A stretch of DNA of 64,000 bases, from positions 1 through 64,000 of the forward strand of contig NZ_QCYG01000003.1 of NCBI RefSeq assembly GCF_003072065.1. The letters run 5' to 3'. The notes under the pieces were generated by a model. It searched no databases. It was not told the origin of the DNA and saw only the letters and a list, made by a program, of their open reading frames with translations. Origin of the DNA: Thalassorhabdomicrobium marinisediminis. GTDB taxonomy: Bacteria > Pseudomonadota > Alphaproteobacteria > Rhodobacterales > Rhodobacteraceae. Below, in pieces: positions 43,303 through 51,424 of the stretch (its first letter is position 1; every line of letters starts with the position of its first letter). The translations under genes and the position numbers were made by a program.

Positions 43303-44181
43303 TCAGGCGAGCAGTTCGCGCACCTCCGCGCCCTGCCCCTCAAGGGATTTGCGCATCTTGGCAAAGGCCGCCACCTCAAGCTGGCGGATGCGCTCTTTCG
43401 AGAGGCCAAGCTCACCGCCAAGGCTTTCCAGCGTGCGCGGCGCGTCGTTCAATTTGCGCTCGCGGACGATGAATTGCTCGCGCGCGTTCAGCGTCGACAT
43501 GGCGGTCACCAGCCACTGGCGCAGGCGTTCGGTGTCGTGGGATAATTCCACCTGCTCCGAGGAGTTCGCGCCGTCGTCCTCAAGCATGTCGATCCATTCA
43601 CGCCCTTCCTCATCCGCCGATTGCGTCGCGTTGAGCGAGAAATCCGAGCCGCCCAAACGGCCCTCCATCATTTCGACATCGCGCAGGGGCACGCCCACTT
43701 CGACGGCAATCTTCTCGCGCAGCTCATGCCCCGGAAGCTCCTCGCCCCGCGCCATGGCCTCGCGCTCCAACTGCGCTTGCACCCGACGCATGTTGAAAAA
43801 CAGCGACTTTTGCGAAGAGGTGGAGCCCGTGCGCACCATCGACCAGTTGCGCATCACGTGGTCCTGAATGCCCGCCTTGATCCACCAGACCGCATAGGTC
43901 GAAAAGCGCACCTCGCGGTCGGGGTCGAACTTGTCGGCGGCTTTCATCAGCCCCAGCGACGCCTCTTGAATAAGGTCGTTCATCGGCGCGCCGTAGCGCT
44001 TGAACTTCGCCGCCATGGAAATCGCCAGCCGCATGTAGGCGGTGATCAACCGGTGCAGCGCCGCTTCGTCGCGCTCGTCCCGCCAAGCGCGGGCCAGCGC
44101 GGCTTCGGTCTCGGCGTCCAGAAGCTCGGCCTTCATGGCCTTGCGGGACAGCGTTCGATCATCCTGAGTCATAGCGGCCAT
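43303..44181 (-). CDS. rpoH: RNA polymerase sigma-32 factor (RpoH, second-type)
   Basis: A 292-residue heat-shock-type sigma factor. Region 2 is clear (YMRLAISMAAKFKRYGAPMNDLIQEASLGLMKAADKFDP and FSTYAVWWIKAGIQDHVMRN, here partly quoted), as is region 4 (LESLGGELGLSKERIRQLEVAAFAKMR). The RpoH box, normally QRKLFFNLR, reads QKSLFFNMR at 124-132, which fits the second rpoH paralogue (RpoHII) that Rhodobacteraceae use in photo-oxidative and other stress. Divergent from cobU. Confidence 0.85.
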   Translation of the reverse strand: MAAMTQDDRTLSRKAMKAELLDAETEAALARAWRDERDEAALHRLITAYMRLAISMAAKFKRYGAPMNDLIQEASLGLMKAADKFDPDREVRFSTYAVWWIKAGIQDHVMRNWSMVRTGSTSSQKSLFFNMRRVQAQLEREAMARGEELPGHELREKIAVEVGVPLRDVEMMEGRLGGSDFSLNATQSADEEGREWIDMLEDDGANSSEQVELSHDTERLRQWLVTAMSTLNAREQFIVRERKLNDAPRTLESLGGELGLSKERIRQLEVAAFAKMRKSLEGQGAEVRELLA

Positions 44182-44279
44182 TGGTGTCTTCCCCCTCGGT
44201 CTGTCGCGGCGGCACTTTGCTTTTGTCCACGATCTGGTTACGCAGTCTTAACGCCGCCACCTTCAAGAAAGTTGCCACC

Positions 44280-44804
44280 GTGACCTTGCCGAATTTCACT
44301 TTTGTCATAGGGGGCGCGGCCTCGGGCAAGTCGGCCTTTGCGGAACACCTTTGTTTCCAAACGAAAAAATCCCGAATTTACATCGCCACCGCACAGGCGT
44401 TTGACGCCGAGATGCGTGCGAAAATTTCCGCTCATCAAGCCCAGCGCGGCGAAAACTGGCGCACGGTCGAAGCGCCGCTCGACCTTCCCCCCGTGCTGGC
44501 GCGCTGTCCGGCGGATGAGGTTGTGCTGCTCGATTGTGCCACGCTCTGGCTGTCGAACCTTCTGCTCGCGGGCCGCGATGTAGAGGCCGAGGGCGCGGCC
44601 CTTTTGCAAGCCCTCGCCGCCTGCCCCGCGCAACTCGTCGTCGTCTCGAATGAGGTCGGCCACGGCGTGGTCCCCGACAACGCCCTCGCGCGGCAATTTC
44701 GCAACGCCCAAGGCCGGTTGAACCAGCAGCTCGCCGCGCAGGCCGATCTGGTGGTGCAGGTGATCGCAGGCCTGCCGCAAGTTCTTAAAGGGGCGCTGCC
44801 GTGA
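44280..44804 (+). CDS. cobU: Adenosylcobinamide kinase / adenosylcobinamide-phosphate guanylyltransferase
   Basis: A 174-residue bifunctional enzyme of late cobalamin assembly. P-loop GGAASGKSAFAEHL opens the protein, followed by RIYIATAQAFDAEMRAKISAHQAQR (partly quoted), VVLLDCATLWLSNLL and the C-terminal VVVSNEVGHGVVPDN and FRNAQGRLNQ. The GTG at 44280 gives the usual length; an upstream ATG at 44181 would add an unlikely leader that overlaps the rpoH start. It joins the next gene by a GTGA overlap. Cobalamin made here would serve the class II NrdJ. Confidence 0.9.
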   Translation: MTLPNFTFVIGGAASGKSAFAEHLCFQTKKSRIYIATAQAFDAEMRAKISAHQAQRGENWRTVEAPLDLPPVLARCPADEVVLLDCATLWLSNLLLAGRDVEAEGAALLQALAACPAQLVVVSNEVGHGVVPDNALARQFRNAQGRLNQQLAAQADLVVQVIAGLPQVLKGALP

Positions 44805-45376
44805 CCGTCATCCATTGGGTGCGCCACGGCCCCACCCATGCGCGCAGCTTCGTGGGGCATCGCGATATTCCCGCCGATCTCAGCGACACGGCCCTGATCG
44901 CGCGGCTCGACGCCGCCCTGCCCGCCGATGCGCTGGTTGTCTCCTCCGATCTGCGCCGCGCCATCGACACCGCCAGCGCCCTGCAAGGCCAGCGCACCCG
45001 CCTGCCCCACCGCCCCGGCCTGCGCGAATTCGACTTCGGCGATTGGGACGGGCTGCACCATCATGAGGTCAGCACCCGCTGGCCCGATCTCAGCCGTGCC
45101 TATTGGGAAACCCCCGGCGACATCGCCCCCCCCAACGGCGAAAGCTGGAACACCGCCGCCGCCCGCATCGCCGCCGACATCACCGCGCTGATCGACGCGC
45201 ATCCGAACCGCGACATCATCGCCGTCGCCCATTTCGGCGCGATCCTGTCGCAGGTGCAATGGGCCGCCGGGATCACGCCCTATCGCGCGCTGGCCCACCG
45301 GATCGACAATTTTTCGATCACCGAAATCCAGATGCGCCCGACCCCCGGCGTCGCCCGGATCAATCACCTCCCTTAA
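44801..45376 (+). CDS. Histidine phosphatase, probable alpha-ribazole phosphatase (CobC-like)
   Basis: A 191-residue histidine phosphatase. The RHG triad is in WVRHGPTHARS, the second arginine in SSDLRRAIDTA and the second histidine in AVAHFGAIL. Coupling to cobU through a GTGA overlap suggests it dephosphorylates alpha-ribazole-5'-phosphate in cobalamin synthesis, although the sequence alone is that of a general histidine phosphatase. Confidence 0.75.
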   Translation: MTVIHWVRHGPTHARSFVGHRDIPADLSDTALIARLDAALPADALVVSSDLRRAIDTASALQGQRTRLPHRPGLREFDFGDWDGLHHHEVSTRWPDLSRAYWETPGDIAPPNGESWNTAAARIAADITALIDAHPNRDIIAVAHFGAILSQVQWAAGITPYRALAHRIDNFSITEIQMRPTPGVARINHLP

Positions 45377-45418
45377 ATCCCAATCCGCGCCGTTTACCTT
45401 TCGGTAACCAAGACCGCG

Positions 45419-45433
45419 TTAACCTCAGTTAAC
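45419..45433. promoter_or_regulatory. CtrA-like half-site pair upstream of comM
   Basis: TTAA-N6-TTAAC lies 20 bases before the comM start codon. The CtrA consensus is TTAA-N7-TTAAC, so the spacing is one base short. In Rhodobacter, comM is among competence genes that depend on CtrA for uptake of gene-transfer-agent DNA, which makes the position suggestive. Confidence 0.3.
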
Positions 45434-45452
45434 GGGACGAGAGGGGTTCGGG

Positions 45453-46964
45453 ATGGTGGCACGCGCCTATACGGTCGCGTTCGAAGGGGTTGAGGCGCGG
45501 CTGGTCGAAGTGCAATGCACCACCGCCCCCGGCCTGCCTGCGTTCTCTATCGTGGGCCTGCCCGACAAAGCGGTGAGCGAGGCGCGCGATCGCATCCGCG
45601 CCAGCCTCTCGGCGCTTTCCATCGCGCTGCCTTCGAAAAAGATCACGGTCAACCTCTCGCCCGCTGACCTGCCGAAAGAGGGGTCGCACTTCGATCTGCC
45701 CATCGCCTTCGCCCTGCTCGCCGCCCTCGACGTGGTCCCGCAGGATGTGGCCGCGGAAACCGTCGCGCTGGGTGAGCTGTCGCTCGACGGCTCGCTGGTT
45801 CCGGTGCTCGGCGCGCTGCCCGCCGCCATGACCGCCGCCGTTGAAAACAAAGCGCTGTTCTGCCCGCAGGCCTGCGGCGCCGAAGCCGCCTGGGTCGACG
45901 CCGCCGCCGTCTATGCCCCCCGCACGCTGGGCGAAGCCTTGCGCCATTTCACCGGCCATGCCCCCCTCGCCCCCGCCGAAGCTGGTGAGGTCATCGCCAC
46001 CCCCACCGCGCGCGACTTCGCCGATGTGAAGGGGCAGGAAAAGGCCAAGCGCGCGCTCGAGATTGCCGCTGCGGGGCGGCATCACGTGCTGATGGTCGGC
46101 ACGCCCGGCTCCGGCAAATCCATGCTCGCCGCTCGCCTGCCGGGCATCCTGCCGCCGCTCACCCCCGCCGAGGCACTGGAAACCTCGATGATCCATTCGC
46201 TCGCCGGATTGCTCAGCGACGGCGGCATCAACCGCGCCCGCCCCTTCCGCGAACCGCACCACACCGCGTCGATGGCGGCGATCGTCGGCGGAGGCCGGGG
46301 GGCGCGGCCGGGGGAAATCTCGCTCGCGCACAACGGCGTGCTGTTCATGGACGAATTCCCCGAATTCTCACGCGCCGTGTTGGAAACCCTGCGCCAGCCC
46401 ATCGAATCGGGCGACGTCGTCGTCGCCCGCGCCAATGCCCACGTCCGCTACCCCTGCCGGTTCATGCTGGTGGCCGCCGCGAACCCCTGCAAATGCGGCT
46501 ACCTCACCGACCCGAACCGCGCCTGCGCCAAAGTTCCGGTCTGCGGCGAGGATTACATGCAGCGGATTTCCGGCCCGCTGATGGACCGGTTCGATCTGCG
46601 CATCGAGGTGCCACCGGTGGCGCTGCAGGATCTCGACCTGCCGCCCTCCGGCGACACCACCGCGACCATCGCCACCCGCGTCGCCGCCTGCCGCGCGGTG
46701 CAATCGGCGCGCTACGCAGGCGCGGCGATTCGGGTGAACGCCGACCTCGAAGGCGGCGCGCTGGAAGAGGTCGCCACCCCGGACGCCGACGGCAAGGCGC
46801 TCCTTTTGAAGGTCGCCGACCGATTCGGGCTCAGCGCGCGGGGCTATCACCGGGTGTTGCGCGTGGCGCGCACCATCGCCGACCTCGACGGGGCCGAGCA
46901 CGTGCGCAAACCCCATGTGGCCGAAGCCGTCGGCTACCGTCTGGCCCTGTCGAAAGAGGTTTGA
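45453..46964 (+). CDS. comM: YifB/ComM-type Mg chelatase-like AAA+ ATPase
   Basis: A 503-residue ComM helicase, which promotes branch migration during integration of incoming DNA. The N-terminal LonC-like domain (GLPAFSIVGLPDKAVSEARDRIRA; VNLSPADLPKEGSHFDLPIA, partly quoted) precedes the AAA+ core with Walker A GTPGSGKS, FREPHHTAS, Walker B GVLFMDEF and a C-terminal zinc-like CKCG...C...C region. Typical full length. The last 31 bases overlap the convergent hydrolase gene. Confidence 0.9.
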   Translation: MVARAYTVAFEGVEARLVEVQCTTAPGLPAFSIVGLPDKAVSEARDRIRASLSALSIALPSKKITVNLSPADLPKEGSHFDLPIAFALLAALDVVPQDVAAETVALGELSLDGSLVPVLGALPAAMTAAVENKALFCPQACGAEAAWVDAAAVYAPRTLGEALRHFTGHAPLAPAEAGEVIATPTARDFADVKGQEKAKRALEIAAAGRHHVLMVGTPGSGKSMLAARLPGILPPLTPAEALETSMIHSLAGLLSDGGINRARPFREPHHTASMAAIVGGGRGARPGEISLAHNGVLFMDEFPEFSRAVLETLRQPIESGDVVVARANAHVRYPCRFMLVAAANPCKCGYLTDPNRACAKVPVCGEDYMQRISGPLMDRFDLRIEVPPVALQDLDLPPSGDTTATIATRVAACRAVQSARYAGAAIRVNADLEGGALEEVATPDADGKALLLKVADRFGLSARGYHRVLRVARTIADLDGAEHVRKPHVAEAVGYRLALSKEV

Positions 46965-47824
46965 ACGAAACGCGCGACCTGACGCATTGCGGCGTTGGCC
47001 TCGGGCAGCCGTCCGTCGAACATCTGCCAGACATGGGGCACATCGGGCCAGATCTCGAGCTTTGCGCCCGTCTTTTCGGCCAGCCGTTCCGCATCGCTGC
47101 GCAAGACCTCATCCGCGCCGACCTGGATCAGCACCGGCGGCGGATCGGGGAAGTCGGCGAAGACCGGGCTGGCCCGCGGGTCGCGGGGATCGGCCCCGTC
47201 CAGATACAACGCGACCGCCTCCCGCATCCGGTCCACGGGGATCAGCGGGTCTGCCGCGGCATTCGCGGCCAAAGACTCGCCGGAGAGGGTCAGGTCCCCC
47301 CAAGGCGAAAAGCCGACAACGCCCGCCGGCCGCTGCCCCCGCGCGAGCAGATCCGCCAGCAGCCCGAACACCAGATTGCCGCCCGCGCTGTCACCGGCGA
47401 TGACAATATCCGAAGGCCGCCACCCCTGCGCCAGAAGCGCATCCCACGCCGCCAGCACCGCATCCGGCGCGGCGGGGAACGGGGCCTCTTGCAGGTGCGG
47501 ATAATCCGGCAGGAACACCCGCGCGCCGGTGCGGCGGGCCAGCCGTCCGGCGATGGCGCGGTAGCTGCGCGGGGTGCCTGCGACAAAGGCGCCGCCGTGC
47601 AGATAGAGAATAGCGCGGTCGGGAACCGCCCCTTCGGGCATCAGGCATTCCGCCGGCCCCTCCTGCCGGACCTCAAGCCCCCGGGGCGTGCTGAACAACA
47701 GCGGCGCAAGGCGCTCGAAGCTGCGATAGGCCGTCTCCGGTGTTGCGGATTTCTCCAGCTGCGGTTTGACAGCCCAGCGCATGGCCAGACGCAATAGCTT
47801 CAGGCGATGCGACGGAGCGCTCAC
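46934..47824 (-). CDS. Alpha/beta hydrolase, hormone-sensitive-lipase-like
   Basis: A 296-residue esterase/lipase of the HSL group: oxyanion motif YLHGGAF, nucleophile motif GDSAGG, then the Asp in [11 protein letters not shown] and the His in VPHVWQMF. Substrate unknown. The start overlaps the gshB stop (ATGA), so it is translated with glutathione synthetase. Its 3' end overlaps comM tail to tail by 31 bases. Confidence 0.85.
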   Translation of the reverse strand: MSAPSHRLKLLRLAMRWAVKPQLEKSATPETAYRSFERLAPLLFSTPRGLEVRQEGPAECLMPEGAVPDRAILYLHGGAFVAGTPRSYRAIAGRLARRTGARVFLPDYPHLQEAPFPAAPDAVLAAWDALLAQGWRPSDIVIAGDSAGGNLVFGLLADLLARGQRPAGVVGFSPWGDLTLSGESLAANAAADPLIPVDRMREAVALYLDGADPRDPRASPVFADFPDPPPVLIQVGADEVLRSDAERLAEKTGAKLEIWPDVPHVWQMFDGRLPEANAAMRQVARFVQTSFDRARR

Positions 47825-48774
47825 GCCCGCCGCGCCTCGATCGCCTCCCAGATCTTCGCGGCGATATTGGTGCCGTCGAACCGCTCAAGCTCCTGAATAC
47901 CGGTGGGCGAGGTCACGTTAATCTCGGTCAAATAGTCGCCAATCACATCGATGCCGACGAAAATCTGCCCCTTTTCGCGCAGCAAAGGGCCGATCCGGTC
48001 GCAGATCTCACGGTCGCGGTCGGTCAACCCCACCGGTTCCGGCCGCCCGCCCACGTGCATGTTCGACCGGGTTTCCCCCTTGGCCGGCACGCGATTGATC
48101 GCGCCGACGGGCTCCCCCTCGACCAGAATGATCCGCTTGTCGCCCGCGCTGACGTCGGGCAGGAACTTCTGGATGATCAGGGGTTCGCGGTTGATGCCGA
48201 CGAAAAGCTCATGGAGCGAGGCGAGGTTGCTGTCCGCATGGGCGAGCTTGAACACCCCCGCGCCGCCGTTGCCGTAAAGCGGCTTGAGGATCACGTCCCC
48301 GTGGCGGTCGCGGAAAGCCTTGAGCGTGTCGAGATCCCGGGCAATCGCGGTGGGCGGTGTCAGGTCGGGAAAGTCCAGCACCAGCAGTTTCTCGGGATAA
48401 TTGCGCACCCAGAACGGATCGTTCACCACCAGCGTCTCGGGATGCACCCGGTCGAGAATATGGGTTGTGGTGATATAGCCCATGTCGAACGGCGGGTCCT
48501 GCCGCAACCAGATCACGTCGACCTCAGCAAGGTTCTGGTCCCGCATCTCTCCAACGGCGAAGTGGTTGCCCACCTCTCGCCGCACCGTCAGATCCTGCCC
48601 CCGCGCGAACACCTGCCCCTCGCGATAGCTCAGCTGATCCGGCGTATAGTAGAATAGCGCATGCCCCCTCGCCTGCGCCTCTTCGGCAAGCCGGAAAGAG
48701 CTGTCGGCATTGATGTCCACCGCGTCGATCGGGTCCATCTGAAAGGCAACGGTCAAGGATTTGGCGGCAGTCAT
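47821..48774 (-). CDS. gshB: Glutathione synthetase
   Basis: A 317-residue ATP-grasp enzyme that adds glycine to gamma-glutamylcysteine. Seen are [19 protein letters not shown] at the start, [15 protein letters not shown], the ATP-grasp segments [16 protein letters not shown] and [30 protein letters not shown] (partly quoted), and [23 protein letters not shown] eight bases upstream supports the start. It is 69 bases downstream of the yraN-like gene. Confidence 0.95.
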   Translation of the reverse strand: MTAAKSLTVAFQMDPIDAVDINADSSFRLAEEAQARGHALFYYTPDQLSYREGQVFARGQDLTVRREVGNHFAVGEMRDQNLAEVDVIWLRQDPPFDMGYITTTHILDRVHPETLVVNDPFWVRNYPEKLLVLDFPDLTPPTAIARDLDTLKAFRDRHGDVILKPLYGNGGAGVFKLAHADSNLASLHELFVGINREPLIIQKFLPDVSAGDKRIILVEGEPVGAINRVPAKGETRSNMHVGGRPEPVGLTDRDREICDRIGPLLREKGQIFVGIDVIGDYLTEINVTSPTGIQELERFDGTNIAAKIWEAIEARRA

Positions 48775-48843
48775 GGGGTGTCCTTATCTGAGGGTCCCCG
48801 AAACATGGACCTGCCGCCGCAAGATCGCAATGGGTCCGATCCG

Positions 48844-49269
48844 TCAAGCGTCCATGAAAGCGTTTTCGATCACATCGACGCGGCCGAAATCATCGACCAG
48901 TGCCACATCGAAGCGCACATCCGTTAACTGACCCTTGGGCTGCGTCGCGAGAAATTCCGATCCGGCCCCGTAAATCCGGTCCATCTGGCGGCGGGTCAGC
49001 CGGGCGGCGGCGCGGGCATGGCTGCGACTTTTCTTCACCTCGATGAAGATGACCCCGTCACCGTCCTGCGCCACCAGATCAATCTCGCCGTAGGTGCCGC
49101 GCCAGCGGCGGGCGAGCACCGGGCGGCCGGAGCGCGTGTATTGCCGTGCGACAATGTCTTCGGCGGCTTGGCCCGCCTTATAGGCGATGCGGCCCCGCGC
49201 TTTCTTCGCCAATGCCACATTGGTCGCTGCCATGCCGGCCGCAGTCTGGCCCTGGATCGTAACTTGCAT
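48844..49269 (-). CDS. UPF0102 (YraN) family protein, nuclease-like fold
   Basis: A 141-residue protein with the restriction-endonuclease-like core GEIDLVAQDGDGVIFIEVKKS (Asp and Glu-x-Lys triad kept) and RRQMDRIYGAG. Biological role unsettled. The ATG shares its last base with the rsmI stop (TGATG). An internal ATG twelve codons in is closer to the usual family start. The rsmI-yraN order is widely conserved. Confidence 0.85.
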   Translation of the reverse strand: MQVTIQGQTAAGMAATNVALAKKARGRIAYKAGQAAEDIVARQYTRSGRPVLARRWRGTYGEIDLVAQDGDGVIFIEVKKSRSHARAAARLTRRQMDRIYGAGSEFLATQPKGQLTDVRFDVALVDDFGRVDVIENAFMDA

Positions 49270-50162
49270 CAGTCGTCCTCCTCTTTCAGGCTCAGCGCGA
49301 GCTGATAGATGTCGCGGCGCGGGCGGCCAGTTGCGCCGGCGACCGCGGTTGCGGCGTCCTTGATCCGCATGGTCTGCATCGCGGATCGCAAGGCTTGCTG
49401 CACCGCGTCTTCATCCAGCTCCGCGCCGGTGCGACGGCCCACAAGCACGACCAGTTCGCCTTTCAGGCTGCGCCCGTCCAACTGCTCCAGCAAGGCCTCA
49501 GGCGTGCCACGTAGCACCTCTTCAAACTTCTTCGTCAGCTCCCGGCAAAGCGCCACCTCCCTCGATTCCCCTAGAACCTGCCCCAAATCAGTTAACAATC
49601 CGTAAATCCGTTTCGGCGACTCGTAGAGGACCAGCGTCGCCGCCACGTCCTGCAGTGCCTCAAGCGCGCGGCGGCGGGCGGCGCTGCCGGCGGGCAGGAA
49701 GCCTGCGAAATGGAAAGCGTCACTGGGCAGGCCGGCGACGGTCAGCGCAGCCAGCACGGCCGATGCCCCCGGTGCGGCCGTGAGTGGCAAGCCCAGATCG
49801 CGGAATGCCGCCGCCAGTTTGTAGCCCGGATCGGCCACCAGCGGGGTTCCGGCCTCGGACACATAGGCCACCGACTGCCCTTCGACGACCGCGTCGAGGA
49901 TCTTCTCACGCGTGGCTTCGCCTGAGTGGTCGTGATAGGCGATCATCCTGCGCCGCCCGATGGGGATCCCGTGAATGTCCATCAGTTTGCGCGCGGTGCG
50001 CGTATCTTCGGCGGCGATCACATCGGCGCTGGCAAGGATGTCAAGCGTGCGCAGGGTCACGTCGCGGGCGTTGCCGATGGGCACCGCGCAAAGATAGAGC
50101 CCTGCCGTCAGGGGCACCGTGCGATAGGCCGTTGGGCGAGTTTCATCCGGTTCGTGATTCAT
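49269..50162 (-). CDS. rsmI: 16S rRNA (cytidine1402-2'-O)-methyltransferase
   Basis: A 297-residue SAM-dependent enzyme of the tetrapyrrole-methylase fold that 2'-O-methylates C1402 in the ribosomal P site. Family segments: GLYLCAVPIGNARDVTLRTLDIL, VIAAEDTRTARKLM, YVSEAGTPLVADPGYKL, GASAVLAALTVAGLPSDAFHFAGFLP (partly quoted) and LYESPKRI. Divergent from the LpoA-like gene with an 86-bp gap, as in many proteobacteria. Confidence 0.95.
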   Translation of the reverse strand: MNHEPDETRPTAYRTVPLTAGLYLCAVPIGNARDVTLRTLDILASADVIAAEDTRTARKLMDIHGIPIGRRRMIAYHDHSGEATREKILDAVVEGQSVAYVSEAGTPLVADPGYKLAAAFRDLGLPLTAAPGASAVLAALTVAGLPSDAFHFAGFLPAGSAARRRALEALQDVAATLVLYESPKRIYGLLTDLGQVLGESREVALCRELTKKFEEVLRGTPEALLEQLDGRSLKGELVVLVGRRTGAELDEDAVQQALRSAMQTMRIKDAATAVAGATGRPRRDIYQLALSLKEEDD

Positions 50163-50165
50163 TGC

Positions 50166-50193
50166 TAGACCCCTTCGACCCGCGCCCTATTAT
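50166..50193 (+). promoter_or_regulatory. Candidate promoter of the lpoA-like/glnD unit
   Basis: TAGACC (50166-50171) and TATTAT (50188-50193) are 16 bases apart, ending about 55 bases before the start codon. It overlaps the start region of the divergent rsmI gene. Matches to consensus are partial. Confidence 0.35.
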
Positions 50194-50248
50194 GGTAGGC
50201 CAGGAAGCCGCGGGGACAGCCCCGCCGCCAGAGGAAGTGAGATAGTCC

Positions 50249-51424
50249 ATGTTAGCCCGTTTGCCCAGCCTTGCTGTTCGCCTGTTCACCCTTGCAGCCT
50301 TCGCCTTCGTTGCCGCCTGTGATCTGGCGGTGCCCAGCGTGGGCGGCAATTCGGGACAAAGGATCGACCCCTCCGCGCCGGTTCAGGTGGCGCTCCTGGT
50401 GCCCGGCGGGACCGGCTCGGCCGAGGCCAATGCCATCGCCTCGAGCCTTGAGAATGCCGCGCGGCTGGCGATTGCCGATCTCAACGGGGTCGAGGTCGAT
50501 CTGCAGGTCTATAACACCGCGCGCGATGCCGGACAGGCCAGCCAGATGGCCGCGCAGGCGGTCGCAGACGGGGCGAAAATCATTCTTGGCCCGCTGGATG
50601 CCGCCAGCGCAAATGCCGTGGGGGTCGCCGTGGCCCCAGCCAATGTTAACGTGCTGGCCTTCTCCAACAACACCGCCATCGCGGGGGGCAACGTCTTCGT
50701 GCTGGGCAACACCTTTGGCAATATCTCTGACCGGCTGGTGCGCTATGCTGCAACCCAGGGCATGACCCGGTTCCTGATCGCGCATCAGGAAGACCTTGCG
50801 GGGTCTGTCGGGCGGGATGCGATTTCGACCTCGATCCGTTCCAATGGCGGCACGGTCGTGGGCGTGCAGTCCTATCCGTTCAGCCAGCAGGGGATCTTCG
50901 CCCGTGCCTCGGCCATCGTGAACGCCGCCAATTCCGGCGGGGCGCAGGGCATCTTCGTGACCGACAACGTGGCCGGCGGGCTGCCGATCCTGGCCACCTC
51001 GCTCAACGACCAGGGGCTGGTGCCCGCCACGACGCCGCTGATCGGCATCACCCGGTGGGACGCAGCACCGCAGGCGGCCTCGCTTCCCGGGTTGCAGAAC
51101 GGGCTGTTTGCCATGGCCGATGCCGGACGCGAAGCCGCGTTCCGCAGCCGCTATGAAGCCGCTTACGGTGCCGCACCGCACCCGCTGGCCTCGATCGCTT
51201 ATGACGGGATCGCCGCCATCGGCGCGCTGGCCGCCACCGGCGACAGCAACGCACTGACCAAGGCGTCGCTCACCCGGTCGGCCGGGTTCTCGGGCGCGGC
51301 GGGCGCGTTCCGCCTGCGCCGTGACGGCACCAACGAACGTGCGCTGGCCGTGGCTCAGATCGTCGACAACCGCGTCTCCATCGTCGATCCGGCCCCATTG
51401 TCGTTCGGCCGTGGCGGATCCTGA
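50249..51424 (+). CDS. LpoA-like penicillin-binding protein activator (periplasmic-binding-fold lipoprotein)
   Basis: A 391-residue lipoprotein (LAAFAFVAAC lipobox, Cys24) with a type I periplasmic-binding fold: VQVALLVPGGTGSAEANAIASSLENAARLAI (partly quoted), IILGPLDAASANAV, and PASIAYDG-like LASIAYDGIAAIGAL near the end. Family members divergent from rsmI are annotated as LpoA-type activators of penicillin-binding proteins; here the N-terminal TPR half of E. coli LpoA is absent. GAGGAAG upstream supports the start. The glnD start lies inside its last codons. Confidence 0.75.
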   Translation: MLARLPSLAVRLFTLAAFAFVAACDLAVPSVGGNSGQRIDPSAPVQVALLVPGGTGSAEANAIASSLENAARLAIADLNGVEVDLQVYNTARDAGQASQMAAQAVADGAKIILGPLDAASANAVGVAVAPANVNVLAFSNNTAIAGGNVFVLGNTFGNISDRLVRYAATQGMTRFLIAHQEDLAGSVGRDAISTSIRSNGGTVVGVQSYPFSQQGIFARASAIVNAANSGGAQGIFVTDNVAGGLPILATSLNDQGLVPATTPLIGITRWDAAPQAASLPGLQNGLFAMADAGREAAFRSRYEAAYGAAPHPLASIAYDGIAAIGALAATGDSNALTKASLTRSAGFSGAAGAFRLRRDGTNERALAVAQIVDNRVSIVDPAPLSFGRGGS

